A stretch of DNA of 64,000 nucleotides, taken from contig NZ_KB894573.1 of NCBI RefSeq assembly GCF_000374525.1, positions 201,745 through 265,744 on the forward strand. Direction: 5' to 3'. The number at the start of each line of letters is the position of its first letter. The stretch's first letter is position 1. Positions 24,376 to 33,035 of this stretch are shown piece by piece. The stretch is from Amorphus coralli DSM 19760 (GTDB lineage: Bacteria; Pseudomonadota; Alphaproteobacteria; Rhizobiales; Amorphaceae). The notes beneath the pieces were generated by a model. The model was not told the origin of the DNA and searched no databases. It was given only the letters and a program-made list of their open reading frames with translations. A program made the position numbers and the translations under genes.

Positions 24376-27344
24376 CAAACGGTAGTCCCGTTCGGCAGAT
24401 CTCCGAGCGCGAATTTGCGTCGAAGCGCAACATAACGAACGGCTCTGCTGGTTCGGATGTCCGAAAGCCCCTTTGCCACGAACTCTCGCCAATCTTCTGT
24501 TTCCACCATTGCCTTCGGTGAAAGCCACAGCTGCAACATGGTTCGGATTTCAGAACGTCCGAGCCAACGAAGCCCGGGTCGTCTGGAGGCGTCAACATGG
24601 GTAGAGTCAAGAAGATCGACCAAGTCGTCCTCCGTAAGCTCGCTATAAGAGGGCTTGACAAGTGCCAACCACCTCGCCTCCGGCAGAATGAACGGGCGGA
24701 ACATCGGAAACAGCGGGATTTCGCGCGAGCGTTCCAGCGCATCGCGCCATGAGTTTGCGGGACGGGCCATGTCCACTTCGTCGAAGGCTTCAATACCGTC
24801 CGCTTCCAATTTCTGTCGCAAGTCTTCATATGCCTCGATCACCGCAAGATCGAGTTCTCCCGCCAAATCTTCAGTCCACTGCAACAGCGCTTCCGAGATG
24901 TCCGGCACAGCTTCCCGAAGACGGACGGTCAGCCGCTCTCGCAGAAATTCCTTATCGTGAGCAGTCTCAATATTCGGCAAGTCCTCGCCTGAGACCAGGC
25001 CGAGGGCGTCGGCACAACGAAGAAGCGCGCCATGCGGGGAAAGTATCGAGTGATCGATACCTGCTTCCAACCTGCGCCATCTCGCTCCGCAAAGCTGCTC
25101 GATCAACGCGGCTTCAAGCTCCTCGACCACCGACCATCGTTGCCAGGTTCCAAGAAGGTCATTCGCTTCTGCAAGTTGCCACGCAACATTCGCGCGAGCC
25201 AATTCGATGATTCCAACGCCATCCTCGTTCGACGTCGGTTCCCGAAGTAATGCAGGAAGTGATACTCTCCTGCGATCTCCCAGGACAAGCCGAGTGGACT
25301 CCGATCCGGAAAGGATCAGGCCCGCCGTCAGCGCCTCGTGGTCGGCCGCATCCGGCAGTACCAGCCGGGTTCCCGGACTGCGGTCCCCTGCTGCCCCAAG
25401 AAGAGGCGCAACCACCGTCGCCGTGATCGAAGGGATCGCTCCAGCGTCTTCGCCGCCCCTTGTCCACTCGCCCGTCTCCCCGTCATAACGTATCTCGCGG
25501 CGAACCGGTGGAAGCAAAAACACCTTTTCCAGAAGCCCCTCGGCTTCGACATGCAGTCGCAAGCCGGTTTCGTTTGCTCGCTGCCCAGCCAACTTTGTCT
25601 GGATTTCATGCAGTACTGGAGAACGTCCCGTTAACCTCGCCGGAAGCCGGTCGATCACACCTTGAACCACGAGCGCCGGCTCGTTCGGGGAAACCACTCG
25701 AATGCGGATCGGAACAGCCTCAAGCGCAAGGGGAGCAGTCACTCTGATCTCAAGTCGGCCTGTCTCGAGATCGGAGACATTTACGTTGGCCGGCAACAAT
25801 TTCACCATGGCCGGTTCAATGTCCGGCGGCTCTACTACTTCGAACTCCAGCCTGTCGAGTTCTCGACCTTCCGCCGGTTCGATCAGATGAAGACCAACAA
25901 CCGGTCTGATTGCCTTCCAATCGGCGCCGCCGATACTCAGAAGATCACCTGAGGTCACCGCTCCATCGAGAAGGAATACAGCGTCTGCCACTCCCCGCTG
26001 CGATACCAGAACCGGAAAGTCATCAATGAACCTCGTCGAAGCCCCGGGCGCAGGCAGTCCAGCAACCCGCAGAGTTGAAACGCGGTCCGCTATCACAAAC
26101 CCGCGGCGACGCAAGAACTCGATATCCGAGGGGTTGGATGTTTCGAGAGTCCGCGTTTCGACGTTATCGTCTTCACCTGCATGAATGAGCTGCAGGATCC
26201 TGGTGTCGGGCTGAAGCTTCTCGCCCGGAAAAACGGCGTGAGCTGCAAGGCCATTAGGCTCGACAGCGAAATACTCCGGTTCAAGCGGCTGCAAACGTTC
26301 CAAAGTGGTCTTTGCAATTCCCTCATCAAGATCGACAGCGTCGTCGCGGCGCAACGGAGACATCGGGAAAGGAGCAATATTCTTTAGAACGATTTCACCC
26401 CCGGCAAGGAATGCGCGAAGCGAGATCACATGAATCCCGTCAACCGCCCGTATGCGGTCGCCATGTATGCCCAAAGCGGCGATCACTTCATCTCGCAGCT
26501 GGGCCGGCAAAGTTGGTCCACGAATGCCCAGATGTTTTGGCTCGTCATCCCTCAGCGCAAGAACATAGCGGGATGCTGTAATCTGGGTTAGGCGTGCCGT
26601 TCTTCTTGCAACCGTCTTCCGTGCCTCGGTGATTGCTCGAAGCGCACGCCAATCCTTTCGGATATCCCGATCGACTCTCGCGAGAAGGCTCCCAGACAGC
26701 CAGCCTTCCGACGCAGGGGCAAGAAGCCTGCGCATGACCTCGAGGGCAACGTCCCTCTGAAGGAGCCAGTTCTCGAAGCGACGACTTGCATGCCCTGCCG
26801 CAAGCGCTCTCAGGTAGTCGAGCAGCCGGTCCGTATCGTCGGCTGAGACTCCTGCCCTGACGGCACGTCTGAGGGCGTCTGTGAGCTGGGGCTGAATCTC
26901 AAGAGGCACCAACGAGTTGCCGATAGGCCAAGAGATATGGGGGAAATGGCGCTCCCAAGGGCTGTCCCCGGGTCGCGCGAGGCGAAGCTTATTGTGCCCG
27001 AGTTCGAACAGCCGAGACAGACCGGAACGGAATGCAGGCCCCGTCTCTACTCCTAGTTCTTGAGAGAGTACCGGCCAGAAATCGGTTCCAGTGCCACGGT
27101 ATCGGTACCCCACCTCCGTTGCGATCACCAGCAACGGAAGATAGTTCCAAGCCCACGCTGCTCCCGCGAGCTGCGGATCCTCCTCAATCTGTCGCGAAAC
27201 CGCCTTTCTCAGCTCTTCCACCGCGGGATCGTCAAGCCCGTGCTCGATAGCAAATACCGGCAGTTGGCCTCGTGTCTGAGCAAGGTCGAGAAAGTGCTCG
27301 GCAAGTGCCTGATGTTGGTCGGTCAGCACATTCGCGCCATGCAT
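24375..27344 (-). CDS. Large unrecognised defence-island protein (989 aa)
   Basis: I place the start at ATG 27342-27344 (MHGANVLTDQHQALAEHFL) because GGATGGAAAG precedes it; an ATG 66 bases upstream lacks a site. No helicase, nuclease or methyltransferase motif is visible in 989 residues. Residues 1-300 are helical with many aromatics (AWAWNYLPLLVIATEVGYRYRG, HFPHISWPIGNS). The middle, about 380-650, is strand-rich with repeated V/I-E-V patterns, as in Ig-like or jelly-roll folds. Residues 720-989 return to helices. Its stop overlaps the SNF2 helicase start by one base, so the two proteins are made in step and probably form a complex. It diverges from the UvrD-like gene across 130 bases. Confidence 0.7.
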   Translation of the reverse strand: MHGANVLTDQHQALAEHFLDLAQTRGQLPVFAIEHGLDDPAVEELRKAVSRQIEEDPQLAGAAWAWNYLPLLVIATEVGYRYRGTGTDFWPVLSQELGVETGPAFRSGLSRLFELGHNKLRLARPGDSPWERHFPHISWPIGNSLVPLEIQPQLTDALRRAVRAGVSADDTDRLLDYLRALAAGHASRRFENWLLQRDVALEVMRRLLAPASEGWLSGSLLARVDRDIRKDWRALRAITEARKTVARRTARLTQITASRYVLALRDDEPKHLGIRGPTLPAQLRDEVIAALGIHGDRIRAVDGIHVISLRAFLAGGEIVLKNIAPFPMSPLRRDDAVDLDEGIAKTTLERLQPLEPEYFAVEPNGLAAHAVFPGEKLQPDTRILQLIHAGEDDNVETRTLETSNPSDIEFLRRRGFVIADRVSTLRVAGLPAPGASTRFIDDFPVLVSQRGVADAVFLLDGAVTSGDLLSIGGADWKAIRPVVGLHLIEPAEGRELDRLEFEVVEPPDIEPAMVKLLPANVNVSDLETGRLEIRVTAPLALEAVPIRIRVVSPNEPALVVQGVIDRLPARLTGRSPVLHEIQTKLAGQRANETGLRLHVEAEGLLEKVFLLPPVRREIRYDGETGEWTRGGEDAGAIPSITATVVAPLLGAAGDRSPGTRLVLPDAADHEALTAGLILSGSESTRLVLGDRRRVSLPALLREPTSNEDGVGIIELARANVAWQLAEANDLLGTWQRWSVVEELEAALIEQLCGARWRRLEAGIDHSILSPHGALLRCADALGLVSGEDLPNIETAHDKEFLRERLTVRLREAVPDISEALLQWTEDLAGELDLAVIEAYEDLRQKLEADGIEAFDEVDMARPANSWRDALERSREIPLFPMFRPFILPEARWLALVKPSYSELTEDDLVDLLDSTHVDASRRPGLRWLGRSEIRTMLQLWLSPKAMVETEDWREFVAKGLSDIRTSRAVRYVALRRKFALGDLPNGTTV

Positions 27345-27474
27345 CTTTCCATCCGAGTTTGTACAATATCGCTGAACACGATCACCGCAGCGATAGTCCG
27401 AAGTAACCATCGCAAGGTTGACTGCTAACTAATTGAACGTCAATCATAATTAGGAGCATAGAGAGAGGTGCCGT
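27345..27474. promoter_or_regulatory. Divergent control region of the DISARM-like cluster
   Basis: These 130 bases separate the leftward 989-aa/SNF2 genes from the rightward UvrD-drmA-drmB-NERD genes. The segment AACTAATTGAACGTCAATCATAATTAGG (about 27427-27454) is AT-rich compared with its surroundings and contains the near-palindrome CTAATTG...ATAATTAG. It probably holds both promoters, but no clear -35/-10 pair stands out. Confidence 0.4.
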
Positions 27475-29847
27475 GTGACGTCTGAAACTACGTTTGCGCC
27501 CGGCCGGTACGTGCCAGACATACCGACCAACGGCAGCACAACGGCGATCGCGGATCTGGTCCGGCGCATCGTCCATGCGCGCCGTGGACTCAGCCGCGCC
27601 GAAGTTGTGAGTTGGGTATTGCAATTCCTCGATGATACGGACCGCGTTGACGCCACGGCACGGGTGGCCGGAGTGATCGACATGCTGTGCGAGTTGAAGG
27701 ACATTGGCTACGGCACGATGCGCGACGAGCCAGTTCTGGTCAGCTTGCCGGAGCGTCGGGTTGCACTGCCGGACGGTACGATCGTAGCCCTCGGGGATCA
27801 TGGTAACTCCGTCGGAACAGGTTCCGAGAAACTGTTTCCGGAAGTCACTGGAGGCGCGACCGAGAGTCTGGTCGAGGTTCTTGCGTCATTTGATGAACCC
27901 GTATCCCTGATTGGCCAACAGGCGATTGAGCCCATTGGGCAGTGGACTGGAGACGGAAAGATGCCTGCGGCCCTGCGCAGGGCACTTTCGCTCAGCGGAG
28001 CCTTCGATCCAGTCGAGCAGAAATGGTCGATAAGTGAAGAGAACGCCTCCTTCTTGAATGAGTGGTTCGGCCTCGTCCCCCTCGCTTCTTCGGATCTGGA
28101 CGCTGTCCCCGATGAGACCCAGCTTCGCGTGGCGAAGGCTCCTGCTGGACTGAGAATGGTGGTCGAGGCTGGCCCCGGGTGCGGCAAGACCCATGTGGCC
28201 TGTGAGCGTGTCATCTCCCTAGTGGATGCAGAGGGTCTCGCCTCTTCGCGTATACTGCTACTCAGCTTTACACGCATCGCGGTGGCAGAGCTTCGCGACC
28301 GCATCGGTCGCCGCCTTGGTGAAGTACCGAATGCAGCCGCGCTGCAAGTCAGGACGTTCGACTCTTTCGCGGTGCGCCTGCTTGCAAATGCTGGTTTGGG
28401 TTCTTCAGGCGGCCATGATGCTGGCATTCGGGCTGCTACAAGACTTATGCGATCGGACAACCCACTCGTTGCAGATGCACTCGGTCAGCTGGAACACGTG
28501 ATCATTGATGAAGCGCAGGATCTCGTCGGCGACCGCAAGGAGATGTGCGAAGCGCTTCTTGCGTTGCTAGATCCCGCCTGCGGCGTAACCGTATTCGGGG
28601 ATTTTGCACAATCGATCTACGGCTACCAGCGCAGGGGCACTTCGAATGCCACATTGCTCGCAGAAGTCGCGACGCGTGCCGATTTCACTTGCAATCAACT
28701 TGTGCGCGACCACCGCACCCGGACGGAAGCCTTGAAGGGAATGTTCACCTCAGTTCGCGAGACATTGAGAGGCGATCCGGCGAGCTCACGGGAGGGCTAC
28801 TTTCATGTTCGAGAGCAGATCAGGAGCGCTGCGGTTGAGAATGACATCAAGGGGTTTGAGTTTCATCCGTCTACAACAGGCGGCCTGATCCTGACACGAA
28901 GCCGCCGAGGCCTGTTCACTGCTGCCGAACGCATGCGCACCGCCGGCAGAAGCTTCCGGTTCCGTCTGCCCGACCGCCCACCCAGGATTGAGGCATGGAT
29001 CGGCGCGCTTCTGGGGGGGCTTCCGGCCTCGACCCTTATGTCGCAGAATGACTATCGTTCCCTCCATGAGGCACTGAGCCCGGCGCCATGGCGGAACGTT
29101 GAGGAGTGCTGGGAGATCCTGCTCGACCTGGATGCTTCGGGTCGAGATATGATCTCTGTTGGCAACATCGCCGAAGGTCTTGAGGATCCACCCCTTGAGC
29201 TCCTCAGCGACCATGAGGGAAGCTCGGGACCCTTGCTCTCGACGATCCATGCGATCAAGGGGCGAGAAGCCGAAAGGGTCATGCTGCTCCTCATGCCGGC
29301 AACGTACAGCGACCATGTTGACTGGTCGGAGGAAGCCCGCACCTTGTACGTCGGTGCAACCCGCGCAAGCACGGAACTGAGGACAGGGTGGGTCAGCCCG
29401 AGAAAATTCTACAAGATCGGAGACCCGGAACGCTACTGGGCCGCGCATCCTGATCATAGGATGATCGAGATCGGACTTGAGGGAGATCTCGTCGACTGGG
29501 CCGAATTCGTGCGTTCGGGCCATATCGTCAATGAGGCCGAAGCAATCTCGTGCATTTGGCGTGCATCGATCGATGAGCCGAGGGTGGCGGCCTATCCTGA
29601 TACGGATGGACGTCTCGTTCTGAGGATCGGAGATCATGACGGAGCGGCGATCGGGTGCCTGTCGCATGGCGTCATCGACTTGATCCAGGCGCTACGAAAG
29701 GTCGAGCGGGATTCCGGGCTTCCAGCCGTCGTCGCGGGAATTTCCGTCGTTGGAGCGACTACGGTTGTTGTGCCAGGGCGGTCCGGAGAGGCAGCGAGCC
29801 TTGCTCTCATGCCACTGATTGGCGGCTTTGGCAGCATTCCTCGCTGA
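27475..29847 (+). CDS. UvrD/Rep-like superfamily 1 helicase with novel N terminus (790 aa)
   Basis: GTG at 27475 follows GAGAGAGG. The first 220 residues are not helicase and not recognised; they may form a winged-helix domain near 30-80 (RGLSRAEVVSWVLQFLDD). The motor follows: Walker A EAGPGCGKTHVA near 230, motif Ia LLLSFTRIAVAELRDRI, motif II IIDEAQDLVGDRKEM near 341, motif III VFGDFAQSIYGYQ, motif V STIHAIKGREAERVML near 588, motif VI LYVGATRAS near 623. It should move 3' to 5' on single-stranded DNA. It lies 29 bases upstream of drmA in one transcript, an association not part of the standard DISARM gene list. Confidence 0.82.
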   Translation: MTSETTFAPGRYVPDIPTNGSTTAIADLVRRIVHARRGLSRAEVVSWVLQFLDDTDRVDATARVAGVIDMLCELKDIGYGTMRDEPVLVSLPERRVALPDGTIVALGDHGNSVGTGSEKLFPEVTGGATESLVEVLASFDEPVSLIGQQAIEPIGQWTGDGKMPAALRRALSLSGAFDPVEQKWSISEENASFLNEWFGLVPLASSDLDAVPDETQLRVAKAPAGLRMVVEAGPGCGKTHVACERVISLVDAEGLASSRILLLSFTRIAVAELRDRIGRRLGEVPNAAALQVRTFDSFAVRLLANAGLGSSGGHDAGIRAATRLMRSDNPLVADALGQLEHVIIDEAQDLVGDRKEMCEALLALLDPACGVTVFGDFAQSIYGYQRRGTSNATLLAEVATRADFTCNQLVRDHRTRTEALKGMFTSVRETLRGDPASSREGYFHVREQIRSAAVENDIKGFEFHPSTTGGLILTRSRRGLFTAAERMRTAGRSFRFRLPDRPPRIEAWIGALLGGLPASTLMSQNDYRSLHEALSPAPWRNVEECWEILLDLDASGRDMISVGNIAEGLEDPPLELLSDHEGSSGPLLSTIHAIKGREAERVMLLLMPATYSDHVDWSEEARTLYVGATRASTELRTGWVSPRKFYKIGDPERYWAAHPDHRMIEIGLEGDLVDWAEFVRSGHIVNEAEAISCIWRASIDEPRVAAYPDTDGRLVLRIGDHDGAAIGCLSHGVIDLIQALRKVERDSGLPAVVAGISVVGATTVVVPGRSGEAASLALMPLIGGFGSIPR

Positions 29848-29876
29848 GTGATAATTCTGGTGTCTGGAAAACGTAA

Positions 29877-32800
29877 ATGATTGATGCGCGCGACACGCTA
29901 CTGGAACGGATGAAGGTCGATCTCATCGGCCCGGACGAGCCGAATGAACTGATCTCGGATCGCCCGACTGATCGATACCTGACCGGAATCCTATTCCCGC
30001 CTCGCACGATGATTTCGCCGGAAGATGACGACGAAGCGAGCGATGCGGACGATGCGGATGCGGTGGGGACCGCGCTGGATGGGGTCAAGGCGGCTTCGGC
30101 ATTCCGACCAAGTTCGGCTGGTCTTTCCTTTGCCGTCCGACCAAGCGGTTCGGCGCCCAGACTGCGGGTTCGGGTGGATGGGGCTCGTTACAGGCGTGAG
30201 AGCGCGGTCGAAGATAGCGCCGGTCTAGCCACGAAGCGGGTGCAGAGTTGGCGGCGATATCCTCAATTCGCAGAGAAGCGACTTGAACTCGCTGAACTGC
30301 GCGAGCAAGCGGCCCCTGTCGACAGCCTTGCCAGCAGCGGACTTGCCGGGGCTTCCTTGCACTGCCGGATCGCGCCTTGGGGTGATATCCTGCTCGTGAC
30401 GATCGCAGTGACAAACGATGCGAGGCCGACTGAAGCAAAAAGTCGCGCAGCCAACGAGGAAGCAGCGCTTTTTCAATTCTCTTTGAGTGTAGAATGCGAA
30501 GCCGATTGCAAGTTCGTTCCAAAGCCGGACAGAACCGGATCGGCAAGCGACGAAAACGATGCCCGTGCATCTGCCTTGCTGTATCGCGACGTGCAGCAAT
30601 TCGCGGTAGGTCACACCTGTTCCGCGATGTGGGACGAGCCCGTTGATGGGGCTGTACACCAGGTGAGGACAAGCTGGTTTCCGGAAGCCAGCGTCCATGT
30701 CGTCAGCGCGGAAGGCGATATCGAGTTTCAGCAGGACAAAGCTCGCTCACCGCTTGCGGCGTCGTGGCTTGCATCGGAAGACACCCCAAGTCTCATCGCA
30801 GGACTGAAGTCGTTCGTTGCAGCCTACGCGCAATGGATTTCCAGGATGGAAGGTGCGGCGCTCGACATGCCGCAGGAACATGTCAAGCAGGGACAACTGC
30901 ATATGCAGCGCTGCCGAACCGCTGAACAGCGAATGCGATCTGGTATCGCGCTGCTGGAGTCGTCACCCGAGGCGCTGACCGCGTTCAGGCTCGCGAACAC
31001 CGCTCTCGCGCTCCAGTATTCATGGCGCGTCAATCCGCAGCCTCCCGATCTGATCTGGCGGCCGTTTCAGCTCGGTTTCGCGCTCCTGTGTCTGGAGTCG
31101 ATCGCAAACCCCGACTCCTCCAATCGCGAGACGATGGATCTTCTTTGGTTTCCGACCGGTGGCGGAAAGACCGAAGCCTATCTGCTTTTGACAGCTTTCA
31201 CGATCTTCCTCCGTCGGCTCCGGGCAGCGGGGAAGCCGAGCGGCGCAGGCGTGACAACGTTCATGCGCTACACCCTCAGACTTCTGACCATCCAGCAGTT
31301 CGAGCGCGCAGCTGCTCTGATCTGTGCCTGCGAGATGGTCAGGCGCGGCAAGGTCAAGCTGCAAGAGGTCGATTTGCCTGCACACTTCGCAACGGATACG
31401 CCGATTTCCCTCGGACTTTGGGTAGGGGAAGGTGCCACACCAAACACGGTTTCGCAGGCGGAGCTGGTACTCGATACGGAAGCGGAAAGCTCGCCGGCTC
31501 AGTTGCGCAGTTGCCCATGCTGTCGTGAAGTCCTCGACTGGAAAATCTCGTCGGACAAGAGCCGTGTGGAGGTACGCTGCCTGACGAAGTCATGTGACGT
31601 GGGGCAGGAATTGGCATTGCTCCCTATCTGGACCGTAGACGAGGATGTCTATCGAGAGCGGCCGACATTGTTGATCGGCACAGTCGACAAGTACGCACAG
31701 ATCACGAGAAACCAGAAAACTGGCTGCCTTTTCGGCATCGGAACGGCGGCGGATTCCCCGGAACTGGTGATCCAGGACGAGCTACACCTGATATCGGGTC
31801 CCTTGGGCAGCCTGGCGGGGCTCTACGAGACCGCGATCGATGAATTGTGTCGCTCAGGAACTGGCGTAAGGGCGAAGATCATCGGATCAACGGCAACGAT
31901 CCGTAGAGCTGAAGATCAGATCAAGGCCCTGTTTGACCGCAGCTCCTTCCAGTTCCCCCCGCCTGGGCTGGATCACACCAATTCGGGTTTCGCGATCGAG
32001 AATCGTGAGGTGCCGGGCCGTCGCTATATAGGCATCTCGACCGTCGGTCGCTCGGCCAAATTCACTCAACAGGCTGTCGCTGCATCTCTGCTCCAGGGAG
32101 CTACCGACACGACGCTACCGCCAGACAGGCGCGACGGATACTGGACCCTCGTCAATTACTTCAATTCGCTGAGAGAGCTGGGTGGCAGCCTCGTTCTAAT
32201 GCGCGACGACGTTGCGCGCAGTATCCGGGACTACGCTGCACGCAGACCGGGTGAGGCCGAGCGCGACGCAGGTATGCAGATCGAACTCACCAGCCGCGTC
32301 CGTTCTAGCGACATTCCGAAGCACCTCAAGGATCTGGAGCGTGCCTGGAGCGATCCCGACCACGTCGACATGGTTCTGGCGAGCAACATGATCTCGGTGG
32401 GGATGGACGTTTCCCGGCTTGGCCTGATGGTCGTCAATGGTCAACCAAAGACGATTGCCGAGTATATCCAAGCCACTAGCCGGGTTGGCAGAAGCCAGCA
32501 GGCGCCCGGGCTTGTGATCACCTTGTTCAATGCGGCCAAGTCCCGCGATCGCAGCAGATATGAGACCTTTGCCAGTTGGCATCGCAGTCTCTATCGGGAT
32601 GTGGAAGCGACGAGCGTGACCCCCTTCGCCCCGCGTGCCCGCGACCGCGCACTTCACGCTCCGTATGTCGCGATGGTGCGCCATCTGGTTGATGGGATGG
32701 AGAATCCGGGCGCAATCGAACACCATCAAAGAGAAGCTGAAACACTCCTCGAAACCGTAATTGCCCGCATCGAGCGGATTGATGCGGTAGAGGCAGATGC

Positions 32801-33035
32801 TGCGCGCGCACAACTCAACTCATTCCTTGATGACTGGTTCGACCGACAGGGTTTGAAGGACTATTGGCAAGACTACGGAGAAGCACTTCTGACTTCGGCG
32901 GAAGCGGCAGCAGAGTGTGGCAACAAGGCACGCTTTGCGGGGCAGAAGCCAACTCCGAACTCGCTGCGTTCCGTTGAAGCTTCGGCATCGTATGTTCTTT
33001 TGGAAGGCGGATCCGACAGGGGGACAGCACAATGA
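29877..33035 (+). CDS. drmA: DISARM helicase DrmA
   Basis: The 1052-residue protein begins MIDARDTLLERMKVDLIGP. It has Walker A WFPTGGGKTEAY near 425, motif II VIQDELHLISGPLGSL near 633, motif III GSTATIRRAEDQI near 668, and motifs V-VI ASNMISVGMDV and IQATSRVGRS near 850-866. The order and the DELH box with the following HLISGPLG match DrmA of DISARM, a superfamily 2 helicase that pairs with DrmB on DNA to exclude phage genomes. The stop overlaps the drmB start (ATGA), as expected for a complex. A CPCC...CLTKSC cysteine set near 543-582 may bind zinc. Confidence 0.85.
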   Translation: MIDARDTLLERMKVDLIGPDEPNELISDRPTDRYLTGILFPPRTMISPEDDDEASDADDADAVGTALDGVKAASAFRPSSAGLSFAVRPSGSAPRLRVRVDGARYRRESAVEDSAGLATKRVQSWRRYPQFAEKRLELAELREQAAPVDSLASSGLAGASLHCRIAPWGDILLVTIAVTNDARPTEAKSRAANEEAALFQFSLSVECEADCKFVPKPDRTGSASDENDARASALLYRDVQQFAVGHTCSAMWDEPVDGAVHQVRTSWFPEASVHVVSAEGDIEFQQDKARSPLAASWLASEDTPSLIAGLKSFVAAYAQWISRMEGAALDMPQEHVKQGQLHMQRCRTAEQRMRSGIALLESSPEALTAFRLANTALALQYSWRVNPQPPDLIWRPFQLGFALLCLESIANPDSSNRETMDLLWFPTGGGKTEAYLLLTAFTIFLRRLRAAGKPSGAGVTTFMRYTLRLLTIQQFERAAALICACEMVRRGKVKLQEVDLPAHFATDTPISLGLWVGEGATPNTVSQAELVLDTEAESSPAQLRSCPCCREVLDWKISSDKSRVEVRCLTKSCDVGQELALLPIWTVDEDVYRERPTLLIGTVDKYAQITRNQKTGCLFGIGTAADSPELVIQDELHLISGPLGSLAGLYETAIDELCRSGTGVRAKIIGSTATIRRAEDQIKALFDRSSFQFPPPGLDHTNSGFAIENREVPGRRYIGISTVGRSAKFTQQAVAASLLQGATDTTLPPDRRDGYWTLVNYFNSLRELGGSLVLMRDDVARSIRDYAARRPGEAERDAGMQIELTSRVRSSDIPKHLKDLERAWSDPDHVDMVLASNMISVGMDVSRLGLMVVNGQPKTIAEYIQATSRVGRSQQAPGLVITLFNAAKSRDRSRYETFASWHRSLYRDVEATSVTPFAPRARDRALHAPYVAMVRHLVDGMENPGAIEHHQREAETLLETVIARIERIDAVEADAARAQLNSFLDDWFDRQGLKDYWQDYGEALLTSAEAAAECGNKARFAGQKPTPNSLRSVEASASYVLLEGGSDRGTAQ

